A DNA stretch of 64,000 bases from Oscillospiraceae bacterium (GTDB lineage: Bacteria; Bacillota; Clostridia; Oscillospirales; Acutalibacteraceae), in contig CADBBH010000008.1 in the NCBI GenBank assembly GCA_902792905.1, positions 97,635 to 161,634 on the forward strand. The letters are read 5' to 3'. The notes under the pieces are model-generated. The model searched no databases. It saw nothing but the letters and a program-made list of their open reading frames with translations, and was not told the DNA's origin. The stretch's first letter is position 1. Every line of letters begins with the position of its first letter. Both the position numbers and the translations under genes were made by a program. This document shows positions 24,754-34,100 of this stretch, piece by piece.

Positions 24754-25389
24754 GAACAAAGCGAAGCCGAAAGAATAAAAACAGACACAGCATATTATGC
24801 AATACTGGACAAGCAAAACGAAACTTTGAAAATGATAACTCATGATGAGAAGAATCATCTGCTTGCAATAAAGGCAATCGCAAACAATACAGAGGTTAAT
24901 GAATATATTGATAAGATTTACGGTGAAATTAAAGAAAGCTCTTTGATTGGAAATACCGACAACAAATATCTTGATTTACTTCTTAATAAGTATCAATCAG
25001 AGTGTGAATCAAGCAGTATTGATTTTGACTACTCAATAAAAACGGCCAATCTATCTTTTATGGATTCAGCAGATTTGATTTCGATGATGAGCAATATCTT
25101 AGATAATGCTATTGAATCAGCAAATAAGTCGGATGCCAAAACTATTTCTCTTTCAATAAACAGAAATAACAATTTTGATATTTTGACATGCAATAATTCA
25201 TGTGACAATAAACCAGAATCGGCAGGAGAAGATTTGAAATCAACAAAATCACAAATAGGTATTCATGGTTATGGATTTAAGAGTATAAAAAGAACTGCTA
25301 AAAAGTATTATGGAGGTTTACCCTTGAATCCTATCCAGTTGGAATACACATTGTTTCCTTTTTGCGGATTCTCTATAACTGATTTTTGA
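24754..25389 (+). pseudogene. Fragment of an AgrC/VirS-like sensor histidine kinase
   Basis: Reading from 24754 without a start, the frame gives ERIKTDTAYYAILDKQNETL, then MITHDEKNHLLAIKAI with the phospho-accepting His in HDxKNH, and the N-box MSNILDNAIESANKSD. The G-box region follows (IGIHGYGFKSIKRTAKKYYGG). This is the GHKL kinase core of AgrC-type quorum sensors. The membrane sensor domain is missing upstream and the native C-terminus is lost after YYGG (about 25317), where sequence antisense to the relaxase begins. An isolated ATG at 24826 exists, but the kinase would be soluble and incomplete. Confidence 0.75.
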
Positions 25390-25865
25390 TGAGCTTCGCA
25401 AATCATATCACTCAGCTTTCGTATATCTTCTATTGACCTTTTTCGGTTTCTCATTTTATGTTTGCCGTCAAGAGAATAGGCGTTTATTAATATGTGATTG
25501 TGTATATGTGCTTTATCGTTATGAGTGCAGACAAGGAAGGCATATTTGCCTTTCAATAATCTTGAAGCCAATTCATATCCGAGCGCATTTGCTTCTTCTG
25601 GGGTAACTTCACCCGGTTTAAAGCTTTGCCTTAAATGGTATGCAAGCACCTCTCCCTCGATATTTCTACCTGTTAAGTTTTTGTATATTTTTCTGCTTGA
25701 GTTAAACTGCAAAGCGGCTATCTCAGGATCGCATTTAAACCCTTTAACATAAAACCCGTTATCTGTTTTATCGGGATTCAAAACATAATCAAACCGTTCT
25801 TTCAATGTTTGTTGGGCTGTTTTACCCTTATTGATATGCAGTGGCATAATTCTTGTTGTTGCCAA
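25308..25865 (-). pseudogene. Truncated relaxase (N-terminal nicking domain only)
   Basis: The sequence ATTRIMPLHINKGKTAQQTL is the start typical of Tn1549-type MobP/VirD2-like relaxases, and the HUH-type histidines are present (CTHNDKAHIHNHILIN). The frame then meets VIENPQKGNNVYSNWIGFKG and breaks at the junction near 25318 with the kinase fragment, ending in GKPP. Normal relaxases of this group run to 400-600 residues, so most of the protein is gone. The start is TTG after AAAGGAGG. This is the only relaxase seen in the element, so conjugation is probably defective or depends on a helper. Confidence 0.8.
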
Positions 25866-26335
25866 ATAATAGCCTCCTTTATTTATTAGACTATAGCAGC
25901 TCCCCTTAATCTATCACTACGAAGCATAGTTACTTTGCATACTTGAAGCTGTTTGCAATCCTCTCTGTTCCTTCACCTCATCGTCTTGCTGTATCGTCCA
26001 CCGAACGCGTTTCGGTGATTCGTCCATTGATCCGCATTATCGGAATCGGTTTTCGTATAACTGATGTAGGAATATATGCATCCGACATACTCAATCAATT
26101 CCGATTAAGGAAAACTTTTCCTTAACAACCTTTCCCGTAAAAGCATTGTCGCTGACCTCAACAACATTTTTACGGCGGCAGATAAAAACATATAATATAT
26201 TTTATCACCGGGTTGCAATAGTTTTATTTCCTTCCTATGGAAAAAGACTATTATCCATCTGTCTGTTCATATTTAAAAATTCAATCAAACTTAGGTGGAT
26301 TTACATCTTTGTCCATATTATGTGATTAATGTAAT
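25866..26335. other. 470-bp region upstream of the relaxase, candidate oriT
   Basis: No gene supported. It holds two clean dyads: CACCGAA-CGCGT-TTCGGTG (25999-26017) and TTAAGGAAAA-C-TTTTCCTTAA (26105-26125). Inverted repeats just upstream of a relaxase gene are where transfer origins usually lie; no nic site can be recognised by eye. Confidence 0.4.
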
Positions 26336-26749
26336 CTACGAATTAACATATAATGTTTTTGTTTCTGAATTTGAGTCTGAATATGCTGTGAATGTAGCTT
26401 TCAGCCGATAAGTGGCAAACGGATTTGTGATTTTGGATTCTTCCATTGATCCGAAATTTGTGTTGAAAGTCTGCTCCCAGGTTTCAACGGTTGAATATGA
26501 ACCGCTCGAAAGCTTCTGAAGTTCCATTTTGATTTTTACGCTTGTTACTGTTGATTTGCCGACGATTTTTGCTGTTACCGTTGTTGTCAGAATACCATGA
26601 TCAATATCACCTTTATAACTGTCAATATAGGTGAGTTTTTCACCGGATTCTTTGAATTCGTTATTGGCATAGCTTATTAACGCAAACGATGAACAGATAA
26701 CCGCGATAATTAACACTATGGAACTTAACCTTTTCATTTTTGACTTCAT
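26336..26749 (-). CDS. Small secreted protein downstream of the ECF sigma operon
   Basis: A 137-residue protein with a signal peptide (SSIVLIIAVICSSFALISYA) and a mature beta-rich domain (GILTTTVTAKIVGKSTVTSV, then EQTFNTNFGSMEESKITNPF). The family is not recognised. The ATG chosen has AAAGGAGGG before it; a longer in-frame start overlaps the promoter region. The upstream sequence shares a TTTTGTAATATTT motif with the ECF sigma gene's upstream region, so the sigma factor probably controls it. Confidence 0.65.
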   Translation of the reverse strand: MKSKMKRLSSIVLIIAVICSSFALISYANNEFKESGEKLTYIDSYKGDIDHGILTTTVTAKIVGKSTVTSVKIKMELQKLSSGSYSTVETWEQTFNTNFGSMEESKITNPFATYRLKATFTAYSDSNSETKTLYVNS

Positions 26750-26824
26750 AGAAATTCGCCCTCCTTTCCTTAGAAATATGAGTTGATGTTTTTGCCTCTC
26801 ATATACTAAATGTGAAAAAAGGGC

Positions 26825-26843
26825 GAAAATATTACAAAAGAAT
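26825..26843 (-). promoter_or_regulatory. ECF-type -35-like motif upstream of the secreted protein gene
   Basis: The minus-strand sequence TTCTTTTGTAATATTTTC lies about 78 bp before the start and matches the motif upstream of the ECF sigma gene at 28189-28206 in 14 or more contiguous positions. The -10 is not clear. Confidence 0.45.
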
Positions 26844-26872
26844 TTTGACATATAAAAAGTTTGTATGTTTTG

Positions 26873-27565
26873 CTATTTTAAGGGTTTTCTTGATTGTGCA
26901 ACTTTTACAAGTGTTTCGAGCGAAATATAATTATCGTTCAAATCAGCAATTATACAGTGATTGTATTTACCGCTTGACCAGATTAATATAATTGAAGTAT
27001 CCGTAATGCTGTAATATCCTGTTTCATCTCCGAAAGATATTTCACCTGAATCCGAGTCTTCTGTATCAATTACCGATTTGGATGATTTATTCCCGAGAGA
27101 GTCGATAAGTATTCGTTTTCCTTCGTTCGAGTAAATCAAGGATTGACTGTTCTTTCCCTGAATACTGTCAACAAGGATATACCCTTTAGGTATAAATGTA
27201 TATTCGGCATACAGATAATCATTTTTGTCATTGGAATTGAAGACGATTTCAGTGCAATCACTATAGATGTTTATTATAAAATCACGAACCGGCTCAATTG
27301 CAAATGCAGTAATCGCAAGAAGAACAATTATAGCTGCAGCTATGATAACAGCTTTTATTCTTTTAGAAGTAATTCTTCGTGTGTCTGCCTCTGATTTTTT
27401 TCTATTATCGATTAAGTGCCCATATATCAGCTTCAGTATTCTTTCATGTTGACCTTCAGGGATTTCTACAGGTGGAAAGGAAGCAAAATGTTTAAAGAAA
27501 TCATCCCAATACATCTCTTCAGCGAGAATACAGGCCTCTCTCAACACCTTATCACTTTCCGTCAT
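26873..27565 (-). CDS. Anti-sigma-like membrane protein with DUF4367-type domain
   Basis: A 230-residue protein: a cytoplasmic N-terminal region of about 70 residues, one transmembrane helix (AVIIAAAIIVLLAITAFAI) and an extracytoplasmic domain like DUF4367 (YTFIPKGYILVDSIQG ... SIILIWSSGKYNHCII). Located four bases after the ECF sigma gene, it is the obvious anti-sigma partner, holding the sigma factor at the membrane until a signal is sensed. The classical zinc anti-sigma HxxxCxxC motif is not present, so the sigma-binding region is of another type. Confidence 0.75.
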   Translation of the reverse strand: MTESDKVLREACILAEEMYWDDFFKHFASFPPVEIPEGQHERILKLIYGHLIDNRKKSEADTRRITSKRIKAVIIAAAIIVLLAITAFAIEPVRDFIINIYSDCTEIVFNSNDKNDYLYAEYTFIPKGYILVDSIQGKNSQSLIYSNEGKRILIDSLGNKSSKSVIDTEDSDSGEISFGDETGYYSITDTSIILIWSSGKYNHCIIADLNDNYISLETLVKVAQSRKPLK

Positions 27566-27568
27566 AGT

Positions 27569-28096
27569 TTACTCCTCCGTTAACAATTTGTATAAAATCT
27601 TTTTACCTCTGTAAATTCTTTGCAAAACAAGGTTTTTTGATATTCCGAGTGCTTTTGCAATCTCATTCGTCGATAGCCCTGCCATATATTTCATAGTTAA
27701 AGGCTCTCTGTACATAGCGTCAATCATATTTATCAAAGAAGCAATTTCTTTTATATCATACGCGGTAAAATCGACTTCACTGCTTGCTGAATGATTTTCA
27801 TCATCAAATGCTTCAAATGATTGAGTAACAGAAATGCCGTTATTTATCTTATAAGCAACCCGTCTGCAAATGGTTAGTATATATTTTTTCTGCTGTTCAA
27901 CAGGCACTTTCTTAAATCTTTCAAAAGATTTAATCAGCTCAACAAAAGTGTCCTGCACGCAGTCATCAACATATGAGTTATCATATAAAGTGCATCTTGC
28001 AACTGCATTAAGTAAATCAGCATATTTTTCATAAATGTTTGTAAGCAGAGTCCGGTCATCATCTGTTTCCAAAAGTGTCAGTAAATAAGTAAGCAT
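27569..28096 (-). CDS. ECF-family RNA polymerase sigma factor
   Basis: A 175-residue protein with region 2 (YEKYADLLNAVARCTLYDNS, then YVDDCVQDTFVELIKSFERF) and region 4 (MIDAMYREPLTMKYMAGLST, then NEIAKALGISKNLVLQRIYR). These are the two DNA-binding parts of extracytoplasmic-function sigma factors. It is followed directly by its membrane anti-sigma partner. A shared upstream motif suggests that it activates its own gene and the secreted protein at 26336. Confidence 0.85.
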   Translation of the reverse strand: MLTYLLTLLETDDDRTLLTNIYEKYADLLNAVARCTLYDNSYVDDCVQDTFVELIKSFERFKKVPVEQQKKYILTICRRVAYKINNGISVTQSFEAFDDENHSASSEVDFTAYDIKEIASLINMIDAMYREPLTMKYMAGLSTNEIAKALGISKNLVLQRIYRGKKILYKLLTEE

Positions 28097-28549
28097 ACGC
28101 CACCAGATTTTCTTTTTAAGAGTTATATGTTCTGAAAAGAGATTAAATTGTATGTTTCCTTCTAACTATATAGTGTAGTTATTTTGCTGAAATATTACAA
28201 AACAATCAAAAAACATTTCACTTTCTCTGTTTTTACCGAATAATTATATGTTTTTAAATTCAAAGTGTCGATATTTTTCTTCCCATAAAGTATAAATGTT
28301 AATCATGAAGTAAGCAAAGGAGAAGTGTCGTTTTTTATTTCGTTGTTTCTATATTACGATCATCAATACGCCTCCTTGTTTTTGGGCAACATGGCAACCA
28401 AGCCAGTTCCGTTTTGTTTAGAAATCTGCTTTCATAAGCTAAAAATGTACTAATCTAACCAAATTTGATTTTACAAATTCTTTTTAATGGAACCGATGAC
28501 GTATTTTCACCAACCAAATGAGCCTGAGGTAAATCCCAGACTCATTTTT
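28097..28549. other. AT-rich intergenic region upstream of the ECF sigma gene
   Basis: No gene supported. It holds the ECF-type motif (28189-28206), a palindromic ACTATATAGT near 28167, and at its far end an AAATGAG...CTCATTT hairpin (28516-28547) next to the stop of the ADP-ribosyltransferase-like gene. Otherwise nothing recognised. Confidence 0.5.
28189..28206 (-). promoter_or_regulatory. ECF-type -35-like motif upstream of the sigma gene
   Basis: The minus-strand sequence ATTGTTTTGTAATATTTC lies about 95 bp before the start. It is shared with 26825-26843, consistent with autoregulation. Confidence 0.45.
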
Positions 28550-29131
28550 CTATCCTTTTAATAACAGCTTGACAATGTATATTTTAGGAATTTTGTGCCC
28601 ATAACAAACAATATCTTCAAAAACAAAACTGCATCCCATGTTTATCAACAGTTCTTTTTCATTGCAATATCTGCAAGTTAAATCGTTTATGTAGCCGGCT
28701 TCCGCACCTTTTGGTATTTTAATGATAAGATAACCTCTGCCATTATGCTTTTTTATATTGATAGCGGATTTAACATGCGTTCCTTTAAACTCCGGAAATG
28801 TGATAATATCTCCAATCTTTTTATCATCCAGCAAACCGTTCTCTTTTTTGGCCATACAACGATAAACTAATATATCTTTGGGAACCGATGCTCTTTTAAG
28901 CGCATTTGCCATATATTCCGCGTCAGCAGGATAATCTTCTTCTTTCTCTTCAGCGTTTCGTATTTTTGTGTTCACATTATTCTTTGTATGATGGCGATAT
29001 TTTTTGAAATAGTGCTTTTCCTTATGTGATAAAGAATTAAGCCAATCAGATTGGAACTTTTTTAGTTCTTTTGATGATATAACAGAAAACCCGTCAGTCA
29101 GATTTGAAAAACTATCTATTCGATGTTTCAA
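28550..29131 (-). CDS. ADP-ribosyltransferase-like protein (VIP2/C3-type fold)
   Basis: A 193-residue soluble protein with the layout of ADP-ribosyltransferase exotoxin domains. There is an Arg in ILVYRCM (about residue 91), a 'G..ITFPEFKGTHVKSA' strand-turn where the STS motif normally lies, and an E-x-E pair in CNEKELLI (about 155-157) before NMGCSFVFEDIV. The STS motif itself is not conserved, so activity is uncertain. No signal peptide is visible. Such proteins modify host targets using NAD+. It lies between the ECF unit and MobC in the element and may be a toxin delivered or used during transfer; this is inference. Confidence 0.55.
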   Translation of the reverse strand: MKHRIDSFSNLTDGFSVISSKELKKFQSDWLNSLSHKEKHYFKKYRHHTKNNVNTKIRNAEEKEEDYPADAEYMANALKRASVPKDILVYRCMAKKENGLLDDKKIGDIITFPEFKGTHVKSAINIKKHNGRGYLIIKIPKGAEAGYINDLTCRYCNEKELLINMGCSFVFEDIVCYGHKIPKIYIVKLLLKG

Positions 29132-29213
29132 TACTTAACTCCTTTTAAGAAAATCTTTTTTAATATGATACAACAGATCATTTAGAAATATGAAAAGAAA
29201 GTGTGAATTGTTT

Positions 29214-29549
29214 TTAACAATTATTCCATATTTTTTCAACCATTTCATACAACAGAGACCAAAGCTCATTCAGACGCTCCCGAATTTCCTTTAAGTCTTC
29301 TGGATAAACATTTCCGGACAAATTAACCCTTCTTGTTATCTGATTCAGGTTGTTGCTCAAATTTCTTAACAGTTTTTCGACAGAAGACAGATTGGAAAAA
29401 TCAACATTTATTATATATCCGTTAAATATCATTTTCCGAAGATATGCGCTCATTGATGAGAGACCGGAGTTTTCAACATTTTGTTTTAAAGCAGAGTATT
29501 CATTATCAGTCAGATATATATGTATTTCCCTGATGCGTTTCTCTTTCAT
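29214..29549 (-). CDS. MobC-like relaxosome accessory protein
   Basis: A 111-residue protein with an N-terminal ribbon-helix-helix-like part (IREIHIYLTDNEYSALKQNV, then SGLSSMSAYLRKMIFNG) and the MobC signature NLSNNLNQITRRVNLSGNVY, then a C-terminal helix. MobC proteins bind the transfer origin and help the relaxase open DNA. Its ATG overlaps the stop of the four-DUF gene (ATGA). In related elements the relaxase follows directly. Here the ART-like protein, ECF unit and others lie between it and the truncated relaxase, so this junction has been rearranged. Confidence 0.85.
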   Translation of the reverse strand: MKEKRIREIHIYLTDNEYSALKQNVENSGLSSMSAYLRKMIFNGYIINVDFSNLSSVEKLLRNLSNNLNQITRRVNLSGNVYPEDLKEIRERLNELWSLLYEMVEKIWNNC

Positions 29550-31135
29550 AACACCTGTTCCTTCTTTCTGTCTGTTTTCGGAACCGGCGGAGCAACTTTT
29601 GCTTTTGCGGATTCAAGTTTCTCGAGAACCGATGTTTTTTCTTTTGCGGTTTCTTTCCTTGCTTTTGTAACAAGCAAATCCACAAGCCCTATATGCGGCT
29701 TTTCAATAATGAACTTATCATCGGGAGTTTGAATTGATGAAGCCCACTTTTTGTTTTCGTCAGATATTCTGCCGTCACCGGATAATTCTTTGCAGGTCTG
29801 AGCGAGCAGAGCGGTCACGCGCTCTTTTCCGTATTTTTCAGTTACCTGTTTCCAGACCGATTCGGTATTCAACCTATTATTGGAATAATTATCAGCCAGT
29901 GCTTTTTGAATGTCATATTTACAGTCAATATTTGATTGATATGAGAGCCGGTAAGCGTCCAACTCGTTGTGCTTGTATGCGTATTCGGCCGATTGCAGAT
30001 ATACGGGAACCTGAGAAATATCATCGGAAGGAAACGCTTTTATCTCCCCGTTCAGCAAGAATATCGTTTCCGGAGTTTTGAACATTTCGGTATATTTATC
30101 TGCCTGTTCCGGAGTAAGTGAACAGAAATCTTCCTCACCCAAGCCGACAACCAGAAAACTGCCAGCGATAACATCATACATATTTCCTTTGTCGTCCGAC
30201 AATGATCTGTTCAGCGGCAAACCGATAATTTTGCTTTCATCATTTGAGATAATAGCGGCGTAATCCTCCCAGGGATAGGTCGCCTCAATATCACCGCCGA
30301 CTTCGTTCTGTAAAGATTTCAATCCAGTTGAAATAGTTTTTTCATAGGCGGACTTGCCCGGCTCAACACAAACCACGGTCATTTCTTTCGGCTTTTCGGT
30401 TTCTATCCCCATTGCCTCGTTGTATTTCTTCTCATAGAGTGAATAATTTCTGCCGACTTCAAGCGGATTGAGAGATTTGAGCCAGCTTTCGTCAAATTGG
30501 TAAAGCGGATACTCACAGAATCCCGAGCGCTTTGTAAATCCCGTATCGGTCGCAAATCCTTTTTCGATGAAAAGATTTGCCCACGGGAAATTGTTCGTAT
30601 CAATATACGCGGCATTCTTTATGCCTATCATTTCACATTCACCTGTGATTTGATTCGGCAGATTAACCGTCATCGTTCCGTAAGGTTCGCCGTCCTTGAA
30701 TGCTTGAATTGCTATTCCGTAAACACCGCTCTCATCCATACTTTGCGGATAAGCGACATTCACCTGGTTATACAGACCGAGTTCAAAATGAAGCTTGTCA
30801 AAGTTACCGCTGTGTTCTTTTTCATCCTGTAGTGTTTTCTCATAATTACATCTGTCGAAAATACAATCACGTAAATCCTCCATATATCCTGTTTCGCGAT
30901 TTAAATACTCGTCATAGAGCTGATTTAACGGATCGGGAATATTCAGCAGCGCTTCACACTGAGTATCGGTCAATTCAATATCATCAAATGCCATAATAAT
31001 ATCTTCTTTAGTCGCATACTCAAAAGCGTGAAGCAGAGCTTCGCTTGCGGGTAAAGCATTCAGCTCCGCTTCATATGTCTTGAATTCATCATATATCTTG
31101 TCATATACAGCTTGGTTTAATTCTTCATTTGTCAT
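29546..31135 (-). CDS. Four-domain ICE protein (DUF3848-DUF4313-DUF3846-DUF3849 type)
   Basis: A 529-residue soluble protein that appears to join several small domains normally found in Tn1549-type elements. These are an N-terminal helical domain like DUF3848 (about 1-105), a beta-rich middle like DUF4313 (LYNQVNVAYPQSMDES ... YGTMTVNLPNQI), a DUF3846-like domain (PWEDYAAIISNDESKIIGLP, then LNR, and MYDVIAGSFLVVGLGEEDF) and a DUF3849-like domain (PVYLQSAEYAYKHNELDAYR). The tail carries KEKTSVLEKLESAKAKV and a basic end, the element's shared C-terminal motif. Function is unknown, perhaps anti-restriction or DNA processing. It starts four bases before the end of the giant helicase gene. Confidence 0.7.
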   Translation of the reverse strand: MTNEELNQAVYDKIYDEFKTYEAELNALPASEALLHAFEYATKEDIIMAFDDIELTDTQCEALLNIPDPLNQLYDEYLNRETGYMEDLRDCIFDRCNYEKTLQDEKEHSGNFDKLHFELGLYNQVNVAYPQSMDESGVYGIAIQAFKDGEPYGTMTVNLPNQITGECEMIGIKNAAYIDTNNFPWANLFIEKGFATDTGFTKRSGFCEYPLYQFDESWLKSLNPLEVGRNYSLYEKKYNEAMGIETEKPKEMTVVCVEPGKSAYEKTISTGLKSLQNEVGGDIEATYPWEDYAAIISNDESKIIGLPLNRSLSDDKGNMYDVIAGSFLVVGLGEEDFCSLTPEQADKYTEMFKTPETIFLLNGEIKAFPSDDISQVPVYLQSAEYAYKHNELDAYRLSYQSNIDCKYDIQKALADNYSNNRLNTESVWKQVTEKYGKERVTALLAQTCKELSGDGRISDENKKWASSIQTPDDKFIIEKPHIGLVDLLVTKARKETAKEKTSVLEKLESAKAKVAPPVPKTDRKKEQVL

Positions 31136-34100
31136 AGCGTCTCCTCCAATCTTCTGGTTTGTTTTGTCACAGCAGATTTATCAATCTTTTCCTTAGCTTC
31201 TTTCAGTTTGTTAAGCACCGAAGGTCTCTCCGATTTTGCGCTTGCCGATTCATCCGGCAGCATATCTTCCTTACCGCCGTGTTCATCCATATTGAGTTCT
31301 ATATTCAGTTCGTTTAACCTTGCACTTTTTTGTTGCAATTCTTCTTCACGCTCAAAAGGTTTGCCGAGTTCGGCTTTAGCATCTGCCATCTGGTTTTCAA
31401 GCGTCTCAAGCCTTGTTTCGGTGGATTTGAGTCTTTCGGGGATTGCGTTCAAAGCGTTTTCTATACGGATAAGATTTCCGCGCGGATCTTTACCGAGCTC
31501 AACTCTGTGAGACATCTTGCCTTTCAGCGTCAATATGTGATTCTTTCCGAAATCTTCAACGGATAAATACATCTGCATTCCTCTGTATTCACCTATGTTG
31601 ACCGATTCAAAAATCTTTGCGTCCTTGAGAGCGTCAATGAGAGCGGCACCGGCATTTTCTTTGTCGGTAAGATAATCGCCGCGAACAGTCATACCAACAA
31701 ATCCTTCTTCGGGCAGAGGGTGTTCGCTTAAAGTCTGTAAATCCTGTTTGAATCCCTCTATGTATCCCTTGCACTGTTCAATCTCAACCGGAAATTCTTT
31801 GAGTATCTGATCCTCAAGACGGAACTGACGGCTCTGATGACCCGCTTTCATCAGCTTCAGTTTTGATACCTCAATATCAAGATCCATCTTTTCTTTGATT
31901 CGGGGATCTCCGGCACAAAGAGCCTTTATCTCCGCAAATGACAATGCGGTTTCATCCACATCGTCGCAGGAACGCACGGGAGATTTTGAGGTCATAATCT
32001 GTGAAATGAATTTCTGCTTCTGTTCCAGCGTCTGCCACAGATATGCGTCAAATGTTGATTCGGTCACATAGCGGTGAATATGAACCTGCTTGTTTCTGTT
32101 GCCCTGACGGACAATTCTGCCGCTTCGCTGTTCGAGATCGCCCGGCCGCCACGGAGCGTCCAGGTCGTGAAGGGCTATCAGCCTGTCCTGAACATTCATA
32201 CCCGCACCCATCTTGGATGTGCTTCCGAATAACACTCTGACCTTTCCGGCTCTGACCTTTGCAAATAAATCCTTTTTCCTGACTTCGGTATCCGCATCAT
32301 GAATAAACGCGATTTCATCTTTCGGTATTCCGCTTCGTATCAGTTTGTCCCGTATATCCTCATATACGGTAAAATCATTCTTTTCATCGGATAACAGATT
32401 ACCGGGCTCCGCTTTCGCGGCGGCTTTCCGTGCGTTTTTTGATTTCGGTGTGGATATATCACAGAATACAAGCTGAGTCAGTTTATCCTTTTCACCATCT
32501 CTGTAGTAGCGGATTATATTTTCAACACACTGATTGACTTTGCTCCCTTTTGCGTCTTCAAAATCCGAGTTGATTATTCTCTGGTCAAGACCGAGTTTTC
32601 TGCCGTCGGATGTTATCTTCAGCATATTGTCAACAGAGGGGTCAACAGAACCGTTGTGAACCAGAGCCGCTCTTTCGGACAGCTCTTTGACGAGCGCTTT
32701 CTGTGTTTCTGTAGGCTGAGCGACTTCGTTGTGGTAGATTGCTTCCGGACGTGGAAGATTAAGCTGATCCTGAGTTTTGACATCGGCACATTCTTTAAAT
32801 ATGTTCATAAGTTCGGGAAGATTGAAGAATTTTGAAAACCTCGTTCTCGCCCTGTATCCCGTTCCTTCGGGAGCAAGTTCAATGGCTGTTGATGTTTCGC
32901 CGAATGTAGCCGCCCAGCAGTCGAAATGTGATAACCCGTGTTCCTTGAGAGTATCGTGCTGTAAATATCTCATCATTGTATAGAGTTCGGTCATTGAATT
33001 CGATACGGGTGTTCCCGTTGCGAACACAACGCCTTTGCCGCCTGTCTTTTCATCCATATATCTGCATTTCATATACATATCCGAAGACTTCTGTGCCTCC
33101 GATGTGGATATACCGGCAATGTTGCGCATTTTGGTATACAGAAAAAGATTCTTGTATGAGTGTGCTTCATCCACAAACAGGCGGTCAACACCCAGCTGTT
33201 CAAAGGTAACAACGTCATCTTTACGTTCGGTTGACTGCAGTTTTTCAAGTTTTGTTTCAAGCTGGCGTTTTGTTTTTTCGAGCTGTTTAACAGTGAATCT
33301 TTCACCGCGGTTGTATTTGAGAGTTTCAATTCCCTCCATAACTTCATTAAGCTGGTCAACAATCTGCTGTTCCTGCCGTTCTCTTGAAATCGGTATCTTC
33401 TCAAACTGGCTGTGGCCGATGATAACCGCGTCATAATCACCTGTAGCAATCCTTGCGCAGAATTTCTTTCTGTTCTTTGTTTCAAAATCTTTCTTTGTTG
33501 CCACAAGGATATTTGCCGAAGGATAGAGCCTCAAAAACTCCGACGCCCACTGTTCCGTCAGATGATTGGGAACTGCGAAAAGAGATTTCTGACATAAACC
33601 GAGCCTTTTTGCCTCCATAGCGGCTGCTATCATTTCAAATGTTTTTCCGGCTCCCACTTCATGAGCAAGCAGAGTGTTTCCGCCGTATAAAATATGAGCA
33701 ACAGCGTTTTGCTGATGCTCACGAAGCTTTATCTCGGGATTCATACCCGAAAAAGATATATGACCGCCGTCATATTCACGGGGTCTTGTGGAATTGAAGC
33801 GCTCATTGTATTCGCGCACTAAATTATGCCGTCTGTCCGGGTCTTTCCATATCCATTCACGGAAAGCGTCTTTGATTGCCTGCTGTTTCTGCTGTGCAAG
33901 GGTTGTTTCCTTGACATTGAGCACACGCCGTTCTTTTCCGCCCGGGTCTTCCACCGTGTCATATACTCTGACATCACGGAGATTCAGCGTGTCTTCAAGA
34001 ATCTTGTATGCGTTTACTCTTTCCGTTCCGAATACCGATGAGGCGTAAACATCGAATTTGCCGAATGAGCTTTTGTTGGAAATATTCCATTCCGCTGTAC

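Noticed and set aside
24826-25389. Functional histidine kinase starting at the internal ATG
   Set aside because: It would lack the membrane sensor and the native C-terminus, and has no ribosome site; treated as a fragment.
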